Below, in pieces: positions 34,887 to 43,363 of a DNA stretch of 64,000 nt. Every line of letters begins with the position of its first letter. Positions within the stretch are counted from its first letter, which is position 1. The position numbers and the translations under genes are program-made. Origin of the DNA: Streptomyces peucetius (GTDB taxonomy: Bacteria > Actinomycetota > Actinomycetes > Streptomycetales > Streptomycetaceae); the NCBI RefSeq assembly GCF_025854275.1, contig NZ_CP107567.1, forward strand, positions 7,688,001-7,752,000. Reading direction: 5' to 3'. Below the pieces are notes generated by a model. That model did not search any database and had not been told where the DNA came from. It saw only the letters and a program-made list of their open reading frames with translations.

Positions 34887-35816
34887 GTGACGGTGCTGGT
34901 GCTGACGTGCAAGGCGGATGTCACTGCCGACATGGTGGTGGCCGAGCTGCACGAACAGGGCGTTCCGCTGGTGCGGTTCGACCCGGGCGACCTTCCCGGC
35001 GGAGCGGCGCTGTCCGTCGAGTACGTACGCGGCGAGTTCCGCGGCTACCTGTCGAGCGGCGGCCGGGTGGCGAGCATGCAGGGCCTGCGGTCGGTCTGGA
35101 TCCGCAGGCCCAGTGAGCCGGTGGCGCACGCGCCCGAACCGTCCGACTGGCTGAGCGTCGAGAGTGCGCACGCCCTGTACGGGATGCTCGACTGCACCCG
35201 GGCGCGGTGGATGAACCACCCGAGCGCCGCGGCCAAGGCCCGGCGCAAGCCGTGGCAGATGCGCATCGCGTACCTCAGTGGCTTCCCGGTGCCCGCCACG
35301 CTCCTGACCACCCATCCGGCGATGGCCCGTCAGTTCGCCGAGCAGTACCGGCAGGTTGTCGTGAAGTCGGTGTCCGGCAAGTCCCCGGGCGAACCGCCGA
35401 TGGCGCTGCCGACCACACTCGTACCACCGGACGCCGACTTCTCGGGCGTGGCCGCGGCCCCCACGCTGCTCCAGCGTTACATCGCCAAGCGCGCCGACAT
35501 CCGGCTCACCAGCGTGGGCGACCGGCACTTCGCGGCCCGCAAGGCTGCGGAACCGGGACAGGTCGACGGGCGTTACGGCGACACCGGTCACGAGTGGCAG
35601 CCCGTGGAGGTGCCGGCCCAGATCGCCAGGGCCGTCGAGACCTACAAGAAGCACGCCGAACTCGCCTACGGCGCCTTCGACTTCGCCGAGGACTCCACCG
35701 GCACATGGTGGTTCCTCGAATGCAACCAGGGCGGGCAGTTCGGTTTCGTGGAGTTGGAGACCGGGCTTCCCATCGCGCGGACCGTGGCTTCCTGGCTTGG
35801 CGCGGAAGTGTCGTGA
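34887..35816 (+). CDS. tgmB: ATP-grasp peptide maturase (graspetide ligase)
   Basis: A 309-residue ATP-grasp enzyme of the SAV_5884/MvdD type. The N-terminal pre-ATP-grasp region ends in SVWIRRPSEP. Next come NHPSAAAKARRKPWQMRIAY, then VVVKSVSGKS (ATP-binding Lys), LLQRYIAKRADIRLTSVGDR and the Mg/ATP motif FDFAEDSTGTWWFLECNQGG near residue 270, followed by QFGFVELETGLPIA. The enzyme phosphorylates an Asp/Glu side chain and joins it to Thr/Ser or Lys of the core. The precursor gene is immediately upstream. The usual third gene, an O-methyltransferase of the PCMT type, is absent: the next genes are a repeat region and a convergent DUF1992 gene. Confidence 0.92.
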   Translation: MTVLVLTCKADVTADMVVAELHEQGVPLVRFDPGDLPGGAALSVEYVRGEFRGYLSSGGRVASMQGLRSVWIRRPSEPVAHAPEPSDWLSVESAHALYGMLDCTRARWMNHPSAAAKARRKPWQMRIAYLSGFPVPATLLTTHPAMARQFAEQYRQVVVKSVSGKSPGEPPMALPTTLVPPDADFSGVAAAPTLLQRYIAKRADIRLTSVGDRHFAARKAAEPGQVDGRYGDTGHEWQPVEVPAQIARAVETYKKHAELAYGAFDFAEDSTGTWWFLECNQGGQFGFVELETGLPIARTVASWLGAEVS

Positions 35817-35883
35817 CGGGCCGTCGTGGTCGGTGAGGGTCCGTGACCGTGGCAGGTCCCGCCGCAGTGTGCCGGGGGCCGCG

Positions 35884-35950
35884 ACCGGGCACGTACGGCC
35901 GGCGCGTGTCGGGGGCCCGCCACCGGGCACGTACGGCCGTCGCGTGTCGG
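35884..35950. repeat. Two 29-bp direct repeats, period 38
   Basis: Copies at 35884-35912 and 35922-35950 differ at one base; both contain ACCGGGCACGTACGGCCG. They occupy the space just after the ATP-grasp gene. Weaker partial copies follow to about 36000. Confidence 0.65.
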
Positions 35951-36041
35951 TGAGCGCCCGCGATCCCGGCGCATGCGGCCGCCGTGCGCCACAGTGAGGG
36001 CTGCCGCGTGACGTTGGAGGGCCTTGGCCGCGCCGCGTGCC

Positions 36042-36440
36042 TCAGGCGCGGCCGCGCCGCCAGTCCTCGACGACCGTGTTCACGTCGTACGGCGTCAGCC
36101 CCAGCGGCGGCCCGGGCGGCGGGCGCCGGACCGCTGCTGCGATCTTCTCGTTGATCTCCCCGACGATGCGCCGCACCGCGGTCTCCGACGGAGCCCGTGC
36201 GGCCTTCTCGAGCGCGTCCTCCGCCTCCTTGCGCAGCGCGAGCGTCGGAGGGAGGAAGCCGAGCCCTTCGCGGTGCATCTTCCCCTTGATCCACCACATC
36301 TCGTCGTACGTGTCGCCCGACGAGGACAGCGGACGGCCGAAGCCGGGCAGATCCTTGAACTCGCCGCGCTCGGTGGCCTCGCGGATCTGCTTGTCGACCC
36401 AGGATTCGAAGCTGACACCCGGCGGTTTGCGTTCGGTCAT
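36042..36440 (-). CDS. DUF1992 (DnaJ homologue C28-like) protein
   Basis: A 132-residue DUF1992 protein. The family core is FESWVDKQIREATERGEFKD followed by LPGFGRPLSS (residues 10-40). YDEMWWIKGKMHREGLGFLPP follows, then a helical tail with Pro-rich PPPGPPLGLTPYDV. The domain is found in bacterial and mitochondrial proteins of unknown activity and lacks a J-domain. The ATG at 36440 begins nine residues before the core. It ends 225 bases from the ATP-grasp stop and is convergent with it. Confidence 0.85.
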   Translation of the reverse strand: MTERKPPGVSFESWVDKQIREATERGEFKDLPGFGRPLSSSGDTYDEMWWIKGKMHREGLGFLPPTLALRKEAEDALEKAARAPSETAVRRIVGEINEKIAAAVRRPPPGPPLGLTPYDVNTVVEDWRRGRA

Positions 36441-36471
36441 GCGTCCCAGCCTACGTCCGCCGGTCCGGTGC

Positions 36472-38025
36472 TCAGACGGCCGCCGCAACCGGTTCGTCGT
36501 CCGTGTCACGGACCCGGGCGAGGAGATCGACGACGACGGCGGCGGTCCAGCTGAAGCCGGTCGCGCCGCGCGCCTGCCCGGTGCGCGGGTCGACGTACTC
36601 GGCGAAGCCGGAGGCGTCGGCCGCGGCGAGGAGAGCCTGCTCAAGGGCGTCGGCGCGGACCGTGGCCCCGTGCTGCCGCAGCCCGCGCTCCAGCAGCCAG
36701 TTCACGTTGAACCAGGCCGGGCCGCGCCAGTAGCGGCAGGCGTCGAACGCGGGACCGTGCAGGTCGTAGCTGGGCACCAGGTCCGTGGCCGTACCGAGTC
36801 CGAAATGCGGTCCGCTCATGGTGTGCACCAGGGCGCCGGCGATGCGGCCGGGAAGGCCGGGAAGCACCAGCGGCAGCAGACCGGTGACGCTCATCTCCCG
36901 GACGGGACGGCCGGTGCGCACGTCCCGGCACAGGAACATCCCCGTGTCCTCGTCCCACAGCCGCTGCACCAGGGCGCCGGTCAGCCGGCGTGCCCGCGCA
37001 CGGTGCGGCGCCGGGTCCTGACCCAGCTCCGCCGCGATCTCGGCCAGGGCGTGCTCGGACAGGGCGAGCAGCGCGTTGAAGCCGGGGTCCTCGACGGCGA
37101 AGGCGTGCTCGCGGCCCGCGTCGCGGTAGCCGCCGTCCCGGTACTGCGCGGCGAGGCGGACGTAGCGGCCGTAGTCCAGGTCGGTGGGACGGTCGGCGCC
37201 CTCACCGCACTCGAGGTCGGCCCGCCGGAACGAGCCGGCGGGAGCGGGCTCGACGTGGTCGAGAGGCTCGTCCCAGCAGGGGCTGTTGTCCATGCCCGAC
37301 TCCCAGGGATGGACGACGGCGGCGAGCCCCGCGCCGCCGAAGTCGCGGCAGCCGGTCAGATAGTTGTGCCAGGCCGCGAGACGCGGCTGGACGCGCTCGA
37401 GGAATCCGCGGCGGCGTGAGAGTTCCGGGTCGCTCTCGTGGACCAACCAGGCGGCCAGCGCGTGGACGGGCGGCTGCACGATGCCGGACGTCTCCACGCC
37501 GTCCGGCGCGCCCGCCGCCCGTCCGGCGGTGGAGGACCGCCAGAAGTCCGGGCTGGGGAAGTACGCCCCGAGCGGCACGGCGGGGTTGAACACGATGTGC
37601 GGGACGCGCCCGTCGGCCCACTGGGCGTCCAGCAGCGTCTCCAGCTCGCACTGGGCGCGCCGGGGTGACAGGTGACGCAGACCGATGGCGATGAACGCCG
37701 AGTCCCAGCTCCACTGATGCGGGTACAGCGCGAGGGAGGGGACCGTCGACGCACCTCGCCAGTTGCCCTCGAGGACCTGCGCCGCCTGCAGCCCGAACTC
37801 CTCGCGGCGAAGCTCCTCGTCGCGTCCGGTCGCGCGGATTCCGGTGGGCGGCGCGGGAACGGCATGGGGAACGATCGCGGGTGCGGGTGCGGGTGGAGGG
37901 CCGGCCTGCGGGGGGACCAGCGTCCGGTGCGGTCCGCTCGCCCGGCGGGACGGCTCGGCCGGCGCCCGGTGCCCCTCGAAGGCGGCCTGCCCGGGGACGA
38001 GCGGGCCGCGGGCGACGCGTTCCAC
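36472..38025 (-). CDS. GH63-like glycoside hydrolase (MGH type)
   Basis: A 517-residue (alpha/alpha)6-barrel enzyme like mannosylglycerate hydrolase/GH63 proteins. After a Pro-rich N-terminal stretch (about 65 residues) it has YPHQWSWDSAFIAIGLRHL, AQWADGRVPHIVFNP, VETSGIVQPPVHALAAW, VVHPWESGMDNSPCWDEP and YWRGPAWFNVNWLLERGL. The last two segments hold the probable acid and base residues. Family members hydrolyse mannosylglycerate, glucosylglycerate or similar glycosides; the substrate is not determined. The GTG at 38025 with GGAG eight bases before it is preferred to a TTG at 38055. It is divergent from a TetR gene. Confidence 0.82.
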   Translation of the reverse strand: MERVARGPLVPGQAAFEGHRAPAEPSRRASGPHRTLVPPQAGPPPAPAPAIVPHAVPAPPTGIRATGRDEELRREEFGLQAAQVLEGNWRGASTVPSLALYPHQWSWDSAFIAIGLRHLSPRRAQCELETLLDAQWADGRVPHIVFNPAVPLGAYFPSPDFWRSSTAGRAAGAPDGVETSGIVQPPVHALAAWLVHESDPELSRRRGFLERVQPRLAAWHNYLTGCRDFGGAGLAAVVHPWESGMDNSPCWDEPLDHVEPAPAGSFRRADLECGEGADRPTDLDYGRYVRLAAQYRDGGYRDAGREHAFAVEDPGFNALLALSEHALAEIAAELGQDPAPHRARARRLTGALVQRLWDEDTGMFLCRDVRTGRPVREMSVTGLLPLVLPGLPGRIAGALVHTMSGPHFGLGTATDLVPSYDLHGPAFDACRYWRGPAWFNVNWLLERGLRQHGATVRADALEQALLAAADASGFAEYVDPRTGQARGATGFSWTAAVVVDLLARVRDTDDEPVAAAV

Positions 38026-38264
38026 TTGAGGAGCTCCAGATGCTTGAGACCGCAACTTATGCCGACGAATGGCAAGGCTAGGCGCTTCTCCGGAGGAAAA
38101 TCACCAGGCCGACACAGTGATATTCCCGACATTTGTGCCGAACGTGACCGCAGGGTGCCCCCTCCGTGCCCGCGACGGCGTCGTCGCTGGCCCTGTAGCC
38201 TGACCAAACGCTCCAACCGCAGTACTGCACCTGATGTGATCCCGACCTGTCGGGAGATGAAGCA

Positions 38265-38843
38265 ATGCGCCACAACCCCCAGCGCCGCAACGCCCTGCTC
38301 GACGCGGCGATCGAGGTCCTCGCCCGCGAAGGTTCACGCGGGCTGACCCTGCGCGCCGTCGACGCCGAAGCAGGCGTGCCGGTCGGCACCAGTTCGAACT
38401 ACTTCACACACCGCGCCCAGATGCTCGGCCAGATCATGAAGCGCACCCATGAACGCCTCACGCCCGATCCGGCCCGCCTGGCCCGGACCCTCTCCGCGCC
38501 TCCCACGCATCAGCTCGTCGCCCGGCTGCTGCGTGAGGTCCATGAGCGGATGGAGGCCGACCGGAGCAGTTACCTCGCCATGCTCGAACTGCGCCTGGAA
38601 GGCACCCGCCGTCCGGAGCTCGGCGCCGAGCTGGGCCGGATCCTGGCCGACGAGCTGGAGAACAACGTCCGCTTCCATCTCGAGGCGGGGCTGCCCGGCG
38701 ACCGTACCGACGTGGTCCTGCTGTACGTCGCCGTCCACGGCATGCTCGTCGACGACCTCACCGTGCCCGCCGTGCTCGACGGGCAGGCGCCCGCCCTCAT
38801 CGACCAGCTCACCGCCCGCCTCCTCGGCCCCGCCGCCTCCTGA
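38265..38843 (+). CDS. TetR-family regulator
   Basis: A 192-residue TetR-type regulator. The helix-turn-helix is RNALLDAAIEVLAREGSRGL, then TLRAVDAEAGVPVGTSSNYF (residues 8-47). The C-terminal helices include LRLEGTRRPELGAELGRILA. It is divergent from the GH63-like gene, with 239 bases between the starts, and probably controls it or itself. GGGAGATGAAGC precedes the ATG. Confidence 0.88.
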   Translation: MRHNPQRRNALLDAAIEVLAREGSRGLTLRAVDAEAGVPVGTSSNYFTHRAQMLGQIMKRTHERLTPDPARLARTLSAPPTHQLVARLLREVHERMEADRSSYLAMLELRLEGTRRPELGAELGRILADELENNVRFHLEAGLPGDRTDVVLLYVAVHGMLVDDLTVPAVLDGQAPALIDQLTARLLGPAAS

Positions 38844-38969
38844 CTCTCCTCCTGACCGTCTCCCGTGCGTGTCCGGGACACGTCCCGGACACGCACAGCG
38901 CTGCCGGCAGGCGGTCGCCGCGTGCCACGGTGACCGCCCGACCGGCAACCCAACAAGGAGGCAACCGTC

Positions 38970-39341
38970 ATGCGTCACCACAGAAACGTCCGGCCCCGCA
39001 CCACCGCGGCCGTGACAGCCGTCGTCGCCGCCCTGGCAGCCACCACCCTCTCCGTCGGCACGGCCACCGCCGCGCCCGCCGACCGGTGCAGCCAGGCGGC
39101 CCCCACCCGCGCCGACAACCCCTACACCACCACCCACACCGTCCTCAGCGACGCACCCCTGCGCAAGGGCCCCTACCGGGAGTGCGACTGGCTGCAGACC
39201 TACCCCGCGCAGTCGACCGTCGAGGTCAGGTGCTTCATCGTCAACGATTACGGCAACACCTGGTCGTACGTGCCCGGAGCCGGCTGGGTCTGGGACAGCC
39301 ACCTGTCGAGCAACGGATCCCCGCACCGCTGCCTCTTCTGA
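38970..39341 (+). CDS. Small secreted SH3-like protein
   Basis: A 123-residue protein with a signal peptide (residues 1-36, TTAAVTAVVAALAATTLSVG, cleavage near TATAAPA). The mature part has four Cys and an SH3b-like pattern: LRKGPYRECDWLQTYPAQST, VRCFIVNDYGNTWSYV and GWVWDSHLS. Such modules bind wall polymers or simply bind proteins outside the cell. AAGGAGG lies seven to eight bases before the ATG. It follows tetR by 126 bases and looks monocistronic. Confidence 0.82.
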   Translation: MRHHRNVRPRTTAAVTAVVAALAATTLSVGTATAAPADRCSQAAPTRADNPYTTTHTVLSDAPLRKGPYRECDWLQTYPAQSTVEVRCFIVNDYGNTWSYVPGAGWVWDSHLSSNGSPHRCLF

Positions 39342-39460
39342 CCCGCCCCGCGCTTCCCGCCCGGCCTGCCCGCCTGCCCTGCAACGGGCCCGTCCTGCCG
39401 ATCAGTCCCAGGCAGTCGGGCCCTCGCCGGACTCCCGTCACCGGATTCCGGTGGCTCTGG

Positions 39461-40405
39461 TCACCATGCGTCGATGACCGGCGCGTCGGGCTCGTGCTGC
39501 CGCCAGGCCTCGCTGAGGCGCGCGAGCCGGTCCGAGGCGGCGATGCCGTGCAGGGACGCGACCTTGCCGTCGCTGACTTCGAACGCCACGGCGCCCGCGA
39601 CCCGGTTCTCGATCACGGCGAGGACGGCCGGGGAGCCGTTGACCATCGCGACATGCATCGCGGGGGAGCCGCCGGCCAGCCGCCGCTTGGCCGGCGTGGG
39701 TTTGAAGCCTGCCCGCACGTAGGAGGCGACGCGCTCGCGCGTCTTGTAGCGCAGCAGCCGCCTGGCCAGTCCGGCGCCGTCCGAGACCGCCGTCACGTCG
39801 TCGGTGAGCAGGGCCACCAGCCGTTCGGTGCGCCCCGACGTGGCGGCGACGAGGAACTCCTCGACGACCCTGCGCGCGGACGCGGGGTCCACCTCGCCGC
39901 CGCGGCGCTCGGCGGTGATCCGACGTCGGGCCCGGTGGACGTGCTGCTGGCTCGCGGACTCGGTGATGCCGAGGATTTCGGCAATCTCGGCGTGGGGGTA
40001 CGAGAAGGCCTCACGCAGGACGTAGGCGGCCCGCTCGACCGGTGAGAGGCGCTCCATGAGGGTCAGTACGGCCAAGGACACCGATTCGCGCTGCTCGAAG
40101 GTGTCGGCCGGGCCGAGCATCGGGTCGCCCTCGAGGAGCGGCTCGGGCAGCCAGGCACCGGCCGCACGCTCGTGGCGCACCTGTGCCGAGCGGAGCCGGT
40201 CGAGGCAGAGATTGGTGACGACCTTGGTCAGCCACGCTTCCGGCACCTCGACCCGTTCGCGGTCCGCAGCCTGCCAGCGCAGGAACGTGTCCTGCACGGC
40301 GTCCTCCGCGTCGGCGGCCGAGCCGAGCAGACGGTACGCCAGCGAGGCCAGCCGGCCCCGGCTGGCCTCGAACCGATCGATGGCTGCACTGTCCACGCGG
40401 AACAC
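39461..40405 (-). CDS. ECF41-type RNA polymerase sigma factor
   Basis: A 314-residue ECF sigma factor with a long C-terminal extension. Region 2 has AYRLLGSAADAEDAVQDTFL followed by RWQ (residues 22-44). Region 4 has LSPVERAAYVLREAFSYPHA, then EIAEILGITESASQQHVHRA. From about 175 an NTF2/SnoaL-like domain follows; in the ECF41 group this domain modulates activity in place of a separate anti-sigma. Its DGxGK-like motif reads VSDGAGLARR. The GTG at 40405 is two bases after the stop of the oxidoreductase gene, so they are one operon. ECF41 factors are usually next to an oxidoreductase-type partner, as here. Confidence 0.9.
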   Translation of the reverse strand: MFRVDSAAIDRFEASRGRLASLAYRLLGSAADAEDAVQDTFLRWQAADRERVEVPEAWLTKVVTNLCLDRLRSAQVRHERAAGAWLPEPLLEGDPMLGPADTFEQRESVSLAVLTLMERLSPVERAAYVLREAFSYPHAEIAEILGITESASQQHVHRARRRITAERRGGEVDPASARRVVEEFLVAATSGRTERLVALLTDDVTAVSDGAGLARRLLRYKTRERVASYVRAGFKPTPAKRRLAGGSPAMHVAMVNGSPAVLAVIENRVAGAVAFEVSDGKVASLHGIAASDRLARLSEAWRQHEPDAPVIDAW

Positions 40406-40406
40406 C

Positions 40407-41603
40407 CTAGACGGCGACGCTCACACCGGACCGGTCAGGCGCGGTGGCCAGGCGGCGCTTGCGCTTCGGCATGCCGAAGGTCGGGTGGGTGATGCCCCAT
40501 CCGGCCCCCTTGAGCACGCCCGACTTGAGCCGCGCGGCGGTCCGGCCGCCCACGTACCAGGGCTTCGACCGGACATCCCCGTCCACCATCTGGAAGATCG
40601 CGTCCCGCCGACCGAGGCTGATGTGGTTGCCGTGGTACTTCAGCCCGGTGGTCGGAACCTCTCTGCCCGTCAGGCGCGCGATGATCGCGGCGGTCGCCTG
40701 CATGTTGGTGAAGCCGGCCGAGGCGCAGGACATCGGCAGCGGCCGGCCGTTGTCGCCGATCGCGTAGGCGCAGTCACCGGCGGCGTAGACGTCCGGGTGC
40801 GAGACCGAGCGCATGGTGCGGTCGACGACGATCTGGCCGGTCTCGGCGACCTCCAGGCCGCTGGCGGCCGCGATGGGGTGCACGGCGAACCCGGCCGACC
40901 AAACGGTCACGTCGGCCGGGATGGACGGCCCGGCGAGACCGTCGGCGATTGCCTTCGTCGGCTCGACGGCTGCGATTCCGGTGTGCTCGTGGACGGTGAT
41001 GCCGAGCCGGTCGAAGGCCTGGCGCAGGTGGCGGCGGGCCTTCGGGGAGAGCCAGGCGCCCAGCTCACCGCGGGCGGCGAGCGCGACAGAGAGATCGGGC
41101 CGCGACTCGGCGAACTCGGTGGCGGTCTCGATGCCGGTCAGCCCCTCACCGACGACCAGCACGGTGCCGCCCTCGCCCAGGCCGGCCAGACGCTCGCGCA
41201 GACGCAGCGCCGAGGACCAGCCGGTCACATCGAAGGCGTGCTCGGCCACGCCGGGGACGCCATGGTGGGCGACGGAGCTGCCGAGCGCGTAGAGAAGCGT
41301 GTCGTACGCGAGCTCGCCGTCACCGTCCCCGCCGGTCACAGCGACGGTCCTGCGCTCGGGGTGGACACCGGTGACGCGCGCCAGGCGCAGCCGCACCCCG
41401 GTGCCCGCGAATACGTCCGTGAGCTTGCGGACGGCGACGTCCTGGCCGATCGCAACCTGGTGGAGCCGCATCCGCTCGACGAAGTCGGGCACGGCGTTGA
41501 CGACGGTGATCTCGATGTCGGCGGGCGAAAGCCGGCGGGCCAGGTTTCCGGCGGCGAAGGCCCCGGCGTATCCGGCGCCGAGGACGACGATGCGGTGCTT
41601 CAT
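40407..41603 (-). CDS. NDH-2-like FAD/NAD oxidoreductase, ECF41 partner
   Basis: A 398-residue pyridine-nucleotide flavoprotein with the two-dinucleotide-binding-domain fold. The FAD motif is RIVVLGAGYAGAFAAGNLA (residues 4-22). The second Gly-rich motif is VLVVGEGLTGIETATEFAE, and the closing motif is HPDVYAAGDCAYA. It lacks redox Cys pairs and so resembles type-II NADH dehydrogenases. It is the COE-type gene (carboxymuconolactone decarboxylase, oxidoreductase or epimerase) typically controlled by ECF41 sigma factors. AGGAG lies seven bases before the ATG. A possible ECF41 promoter lies 34 bases upstream. The substrate is unknown. Confidence 0.88.
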   Translation of the reverse strand: MKHRIVVLGAGYAGAFAAGNLARRLSPADIEITVVNAVPDFVERMRLHQVAIGQDVAVRKLTDVFAGTGVRLRLARVTGVHPERRTVAVTGGDGDGELAYDTLLYALGSSVAHHGVPGVAEHAFDVTGWSSALRLRERLAGLGEGGTVLVVGEGLTGIETATEFAESRPDLSVALAARGELGAWLSPKARRHLRQAFDRLGITVHEHTGIAAVEPTKAIADGLAGPSIPADVTVWSAGFAVHPIAAASGLEVAETGQIVVDRTMRSVSHPDVYAAGDCAYAIGDNGRPLPMSCASAGFTNMQATAAIIARLTGREVPTTGLKYHGNHISLGRRDAIFQMVDGDVRSKPWYVGGRTAARLKSGVLKGAGWGITHPTFGMPKRKRRLATAPDRSGVSVAV

Positions 41604-41636
41604 GGCGTGGCTCCTGTCTCGTTCGCGTGCACCCTG

Positions 41637-41663
41637 AACGAGACGGCGTCCCGATTGCTGACA
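41637..41663 (-). promoter_or_regulatory. Candidate ECF41 promoter
   Basis: Reading on the minus strand, TGTCAGC (41663-41657), 16 bases, CGTT (41640-41637) resembles the ECF41 consensus TGTCACA-N16-CGTC. It ends 34 bases before the oxidoreductase ATG. Two or three positions differ, so it is tentative. Confidence 0.45.
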
Positions 41664-42182
41664 GGAGTCGTGTGTGATGCACGTCACGGACTTCCCCGAA
41701 GGTGCTCCCGCGCGACCGGACGCGCCGGGACGGGGCACCTGAAGTGGAGTTCTACGTCGGAATCCGCCGGCTGCTCGAGCGCCAGGCCACCGCAACACCC
41801 TTCTCGCCATCCCCGCACCGGCACCCGAGGAGCCGCCCCGCCCCGCGCTACTGCGCCGGGGCAGCGCGCGAGCAGCAGCGGGGCAGTGCGCGCAGCAGGG
41901 GCATCTGCTCCTCGAAGGACTGCCCTTCCGCGGCGCTGAGGTACGGCACCGGCAACCAGACGACGGTGCCGACGCTCGGCCCTTGCACCCACCCACCGCC
42001 GCACCCGGGGCGCGGATCACACCGGCCAATGAGGGTCACTGGTCCGGCGCGAACGAGCGGTGAGTTGGTACAGCACGCCACGTGAGGCATACCCGGGGCG
42101 TAGAAGGTGCTCACCCGACGGAGGAGGGGGATGGGACCGTCAGTTGATGTCGCGCCGCCGCGGGCGATGCGATCTTCTGTGC
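41664..42182. other. Gene-poor region with one coding-like fragment
   Basis: No complete gene is recognised. On the minus strand, 41848-41965 encodes VVWLPVPYLSAAEGQSFEEQ and then MPLLRALPRCC, which has protein-like composition, but upstream of it the frame is arbitrary. It could be the tail of a decayed gene. Nothing else is supported. Confidence 0.35.
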
Positions 42183-43208
42183 ATGACCGGTGTGACACGA
42201 ACGACGAGGGCGCCTTGGCGCATATGGTGGCAGCAGTGGCCGGACTGGGTGCACCGGGCCTCGACGGCGTGGGCGTTGGCGTACGCCGGCTTCGGTACGA
42301 CCGGCGCGCTGAGCGGGACGCCGCTGCTCCATCTTGGCGGTGCGCCTGGCCCCCCGGCGCTGGGCTGGGGGGTGGCGGCGGTGGGGGCGCTGGCCGTCCT
42401 GGCCTGTGGCGCGGTGGTGCGGTACGGACCGCGGCCGGCGCTGCGGGTGCTCCTGTGGGTGGTCTGCGTGCTGGCCGGGGCCGCCGCATTCGGTCTGCTG
42501 ATGGACGTCGTCACACTGGTCTTCGGCCAGGGTGTGGACAGCGGGGTGGCCGCCGCGCACCACGTGCTGGCGGCGGCCGGGGCTCTGCTACTCGCGGCCA
42601 CTGCCCGGTCCGGCCGCCGCCCGTCCGCCGTGGCCGCCGTACAGGCCCCTTCCGTCGGATCCCGGCGGGTCCAACTGGCCGCCTGTGCCGGTACGGTCGC
42701 CTTTCTCCCCTACGCGGCGATGAAACTCATCTGGGCGTCCGGCGGCACCTTCGCCGGGATGACCGGCGAGGAAATGCTCGCCGTCTCCCAGCGCAACGGT
42801 GCGTCGGGAATCTGGCTCTCCCTGGAGTCCTGGGGCCTGGACGGCACCGTACTGCTGGCCGCGCTCGGCGTCTTCCTGCTGTGGGGCCTGGTCCGCCCGT
42901 GGGGCCAGGCCTTTCCGCGCTGGACGCTGTGGCTGCGCGGCCGGCGCGTCCCGCGCTGGCTCCCCCTGGCACCGGCCGTCCTCGGCGCCGCCACCCTGGC
43001 TCCGTACGGGATGTTCGGGGTCGGCTACGCGGCCTTGTCCACGGCCGGCGTGGTGGAGATGCGGCGCGGCGACTTCCACTCCTCGCGCGACGCGCTGCTG
43101 GTCGCCTGGATCGGCATGGTCGCGTTCGCGCTCTACGGCGTAGCTCTGACTGCCGCTGCCCGCTCGTACTGGCTTCGGACCCGTTCCGCATCGGCGGACG
43201 CGCGTTGA
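42183..43208 (+). CDS. Multi-pass membrane protein of unknown function
   Basis: A 341-residue integral membrane protein with about eight helices: PALGWGVAAVGALAVLACGA, LLWVVCVLAGAAAFGLLMDV, HHVLAAAGALLLAATA, VQLAACAGTVAFLPYAAMKL, TVLLAALGVFLLWGL, PLAPAVLGAATLAPYGM and a final DALLVAWIGMVAFALYGVAL. A loop carries WASGGTFAGMTGEEMLAVSQ. No known family is recognised. The ATG at 42183 lies in a basic N-terminus. It stands alone. Confidence 0.75.
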   Translation: MTGVTRTTRAPWRIWWQQWPDWVHRASTAWALAYAGFGTTGALSGTPLLHLGGAPGPPALGWGVAAVGALAVLACGAVVRYGPRPALRVLLWVVCVLAGAAAFGLLMDVVTLVFGQGVDSGVAAAHHVLAAAGALLLAATARSGRRPSAVAAVQAPSVGSRRVQLAACAGTVAFLPYAAMKLIWASGGTFAGMTGEEMLAVSQRNGASGIWLSLESWGLDGTVLLAALGVFLLWGLVRPWGQAFPRWTLWLRGRRVPRWLPLAPAVLGAATLAPYGMFGVGYAALSTAGVVEMRRGDFHSSRDALLVAWIGMVAFALYGVALTAAARSYWLRTRSASADAR

Positions 43209-43363
43209 CGTGGAGTGCTCCTCTGTGGCCAGGCGCCCAGGACTTGGCCCCGCGTGAGCGCCCCGCTCGGCCCGCCTGAGCGCTGGAGACGCCCCGCAGG
43301 CCAGCGGGCAGTCGAGGTTCCCGGCTGAGGTGATGTCTGAGCCCGTCGTTAGGCTCCCGCATC

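Noticed and set aside
34887..35816. ATP-grasp gene as a RimK or glutathione synthetase homologue
   Set aside because: The C-terminal ECNQGGQFGFVE pattern and the adjacent precursor place it with peptide maturases.
35884..35950. Direct repeats as integrase attachment sites
   Set aside because: No integrase or tRNA gene lies near and only 67 bases are bracketed.
38930..40045. Plus-strand frame across the SH3-like gene and the ECF41 sigma gene
   Set aside because: Arg/Pro-rich translation with no motif; the real genes lie in other frames.
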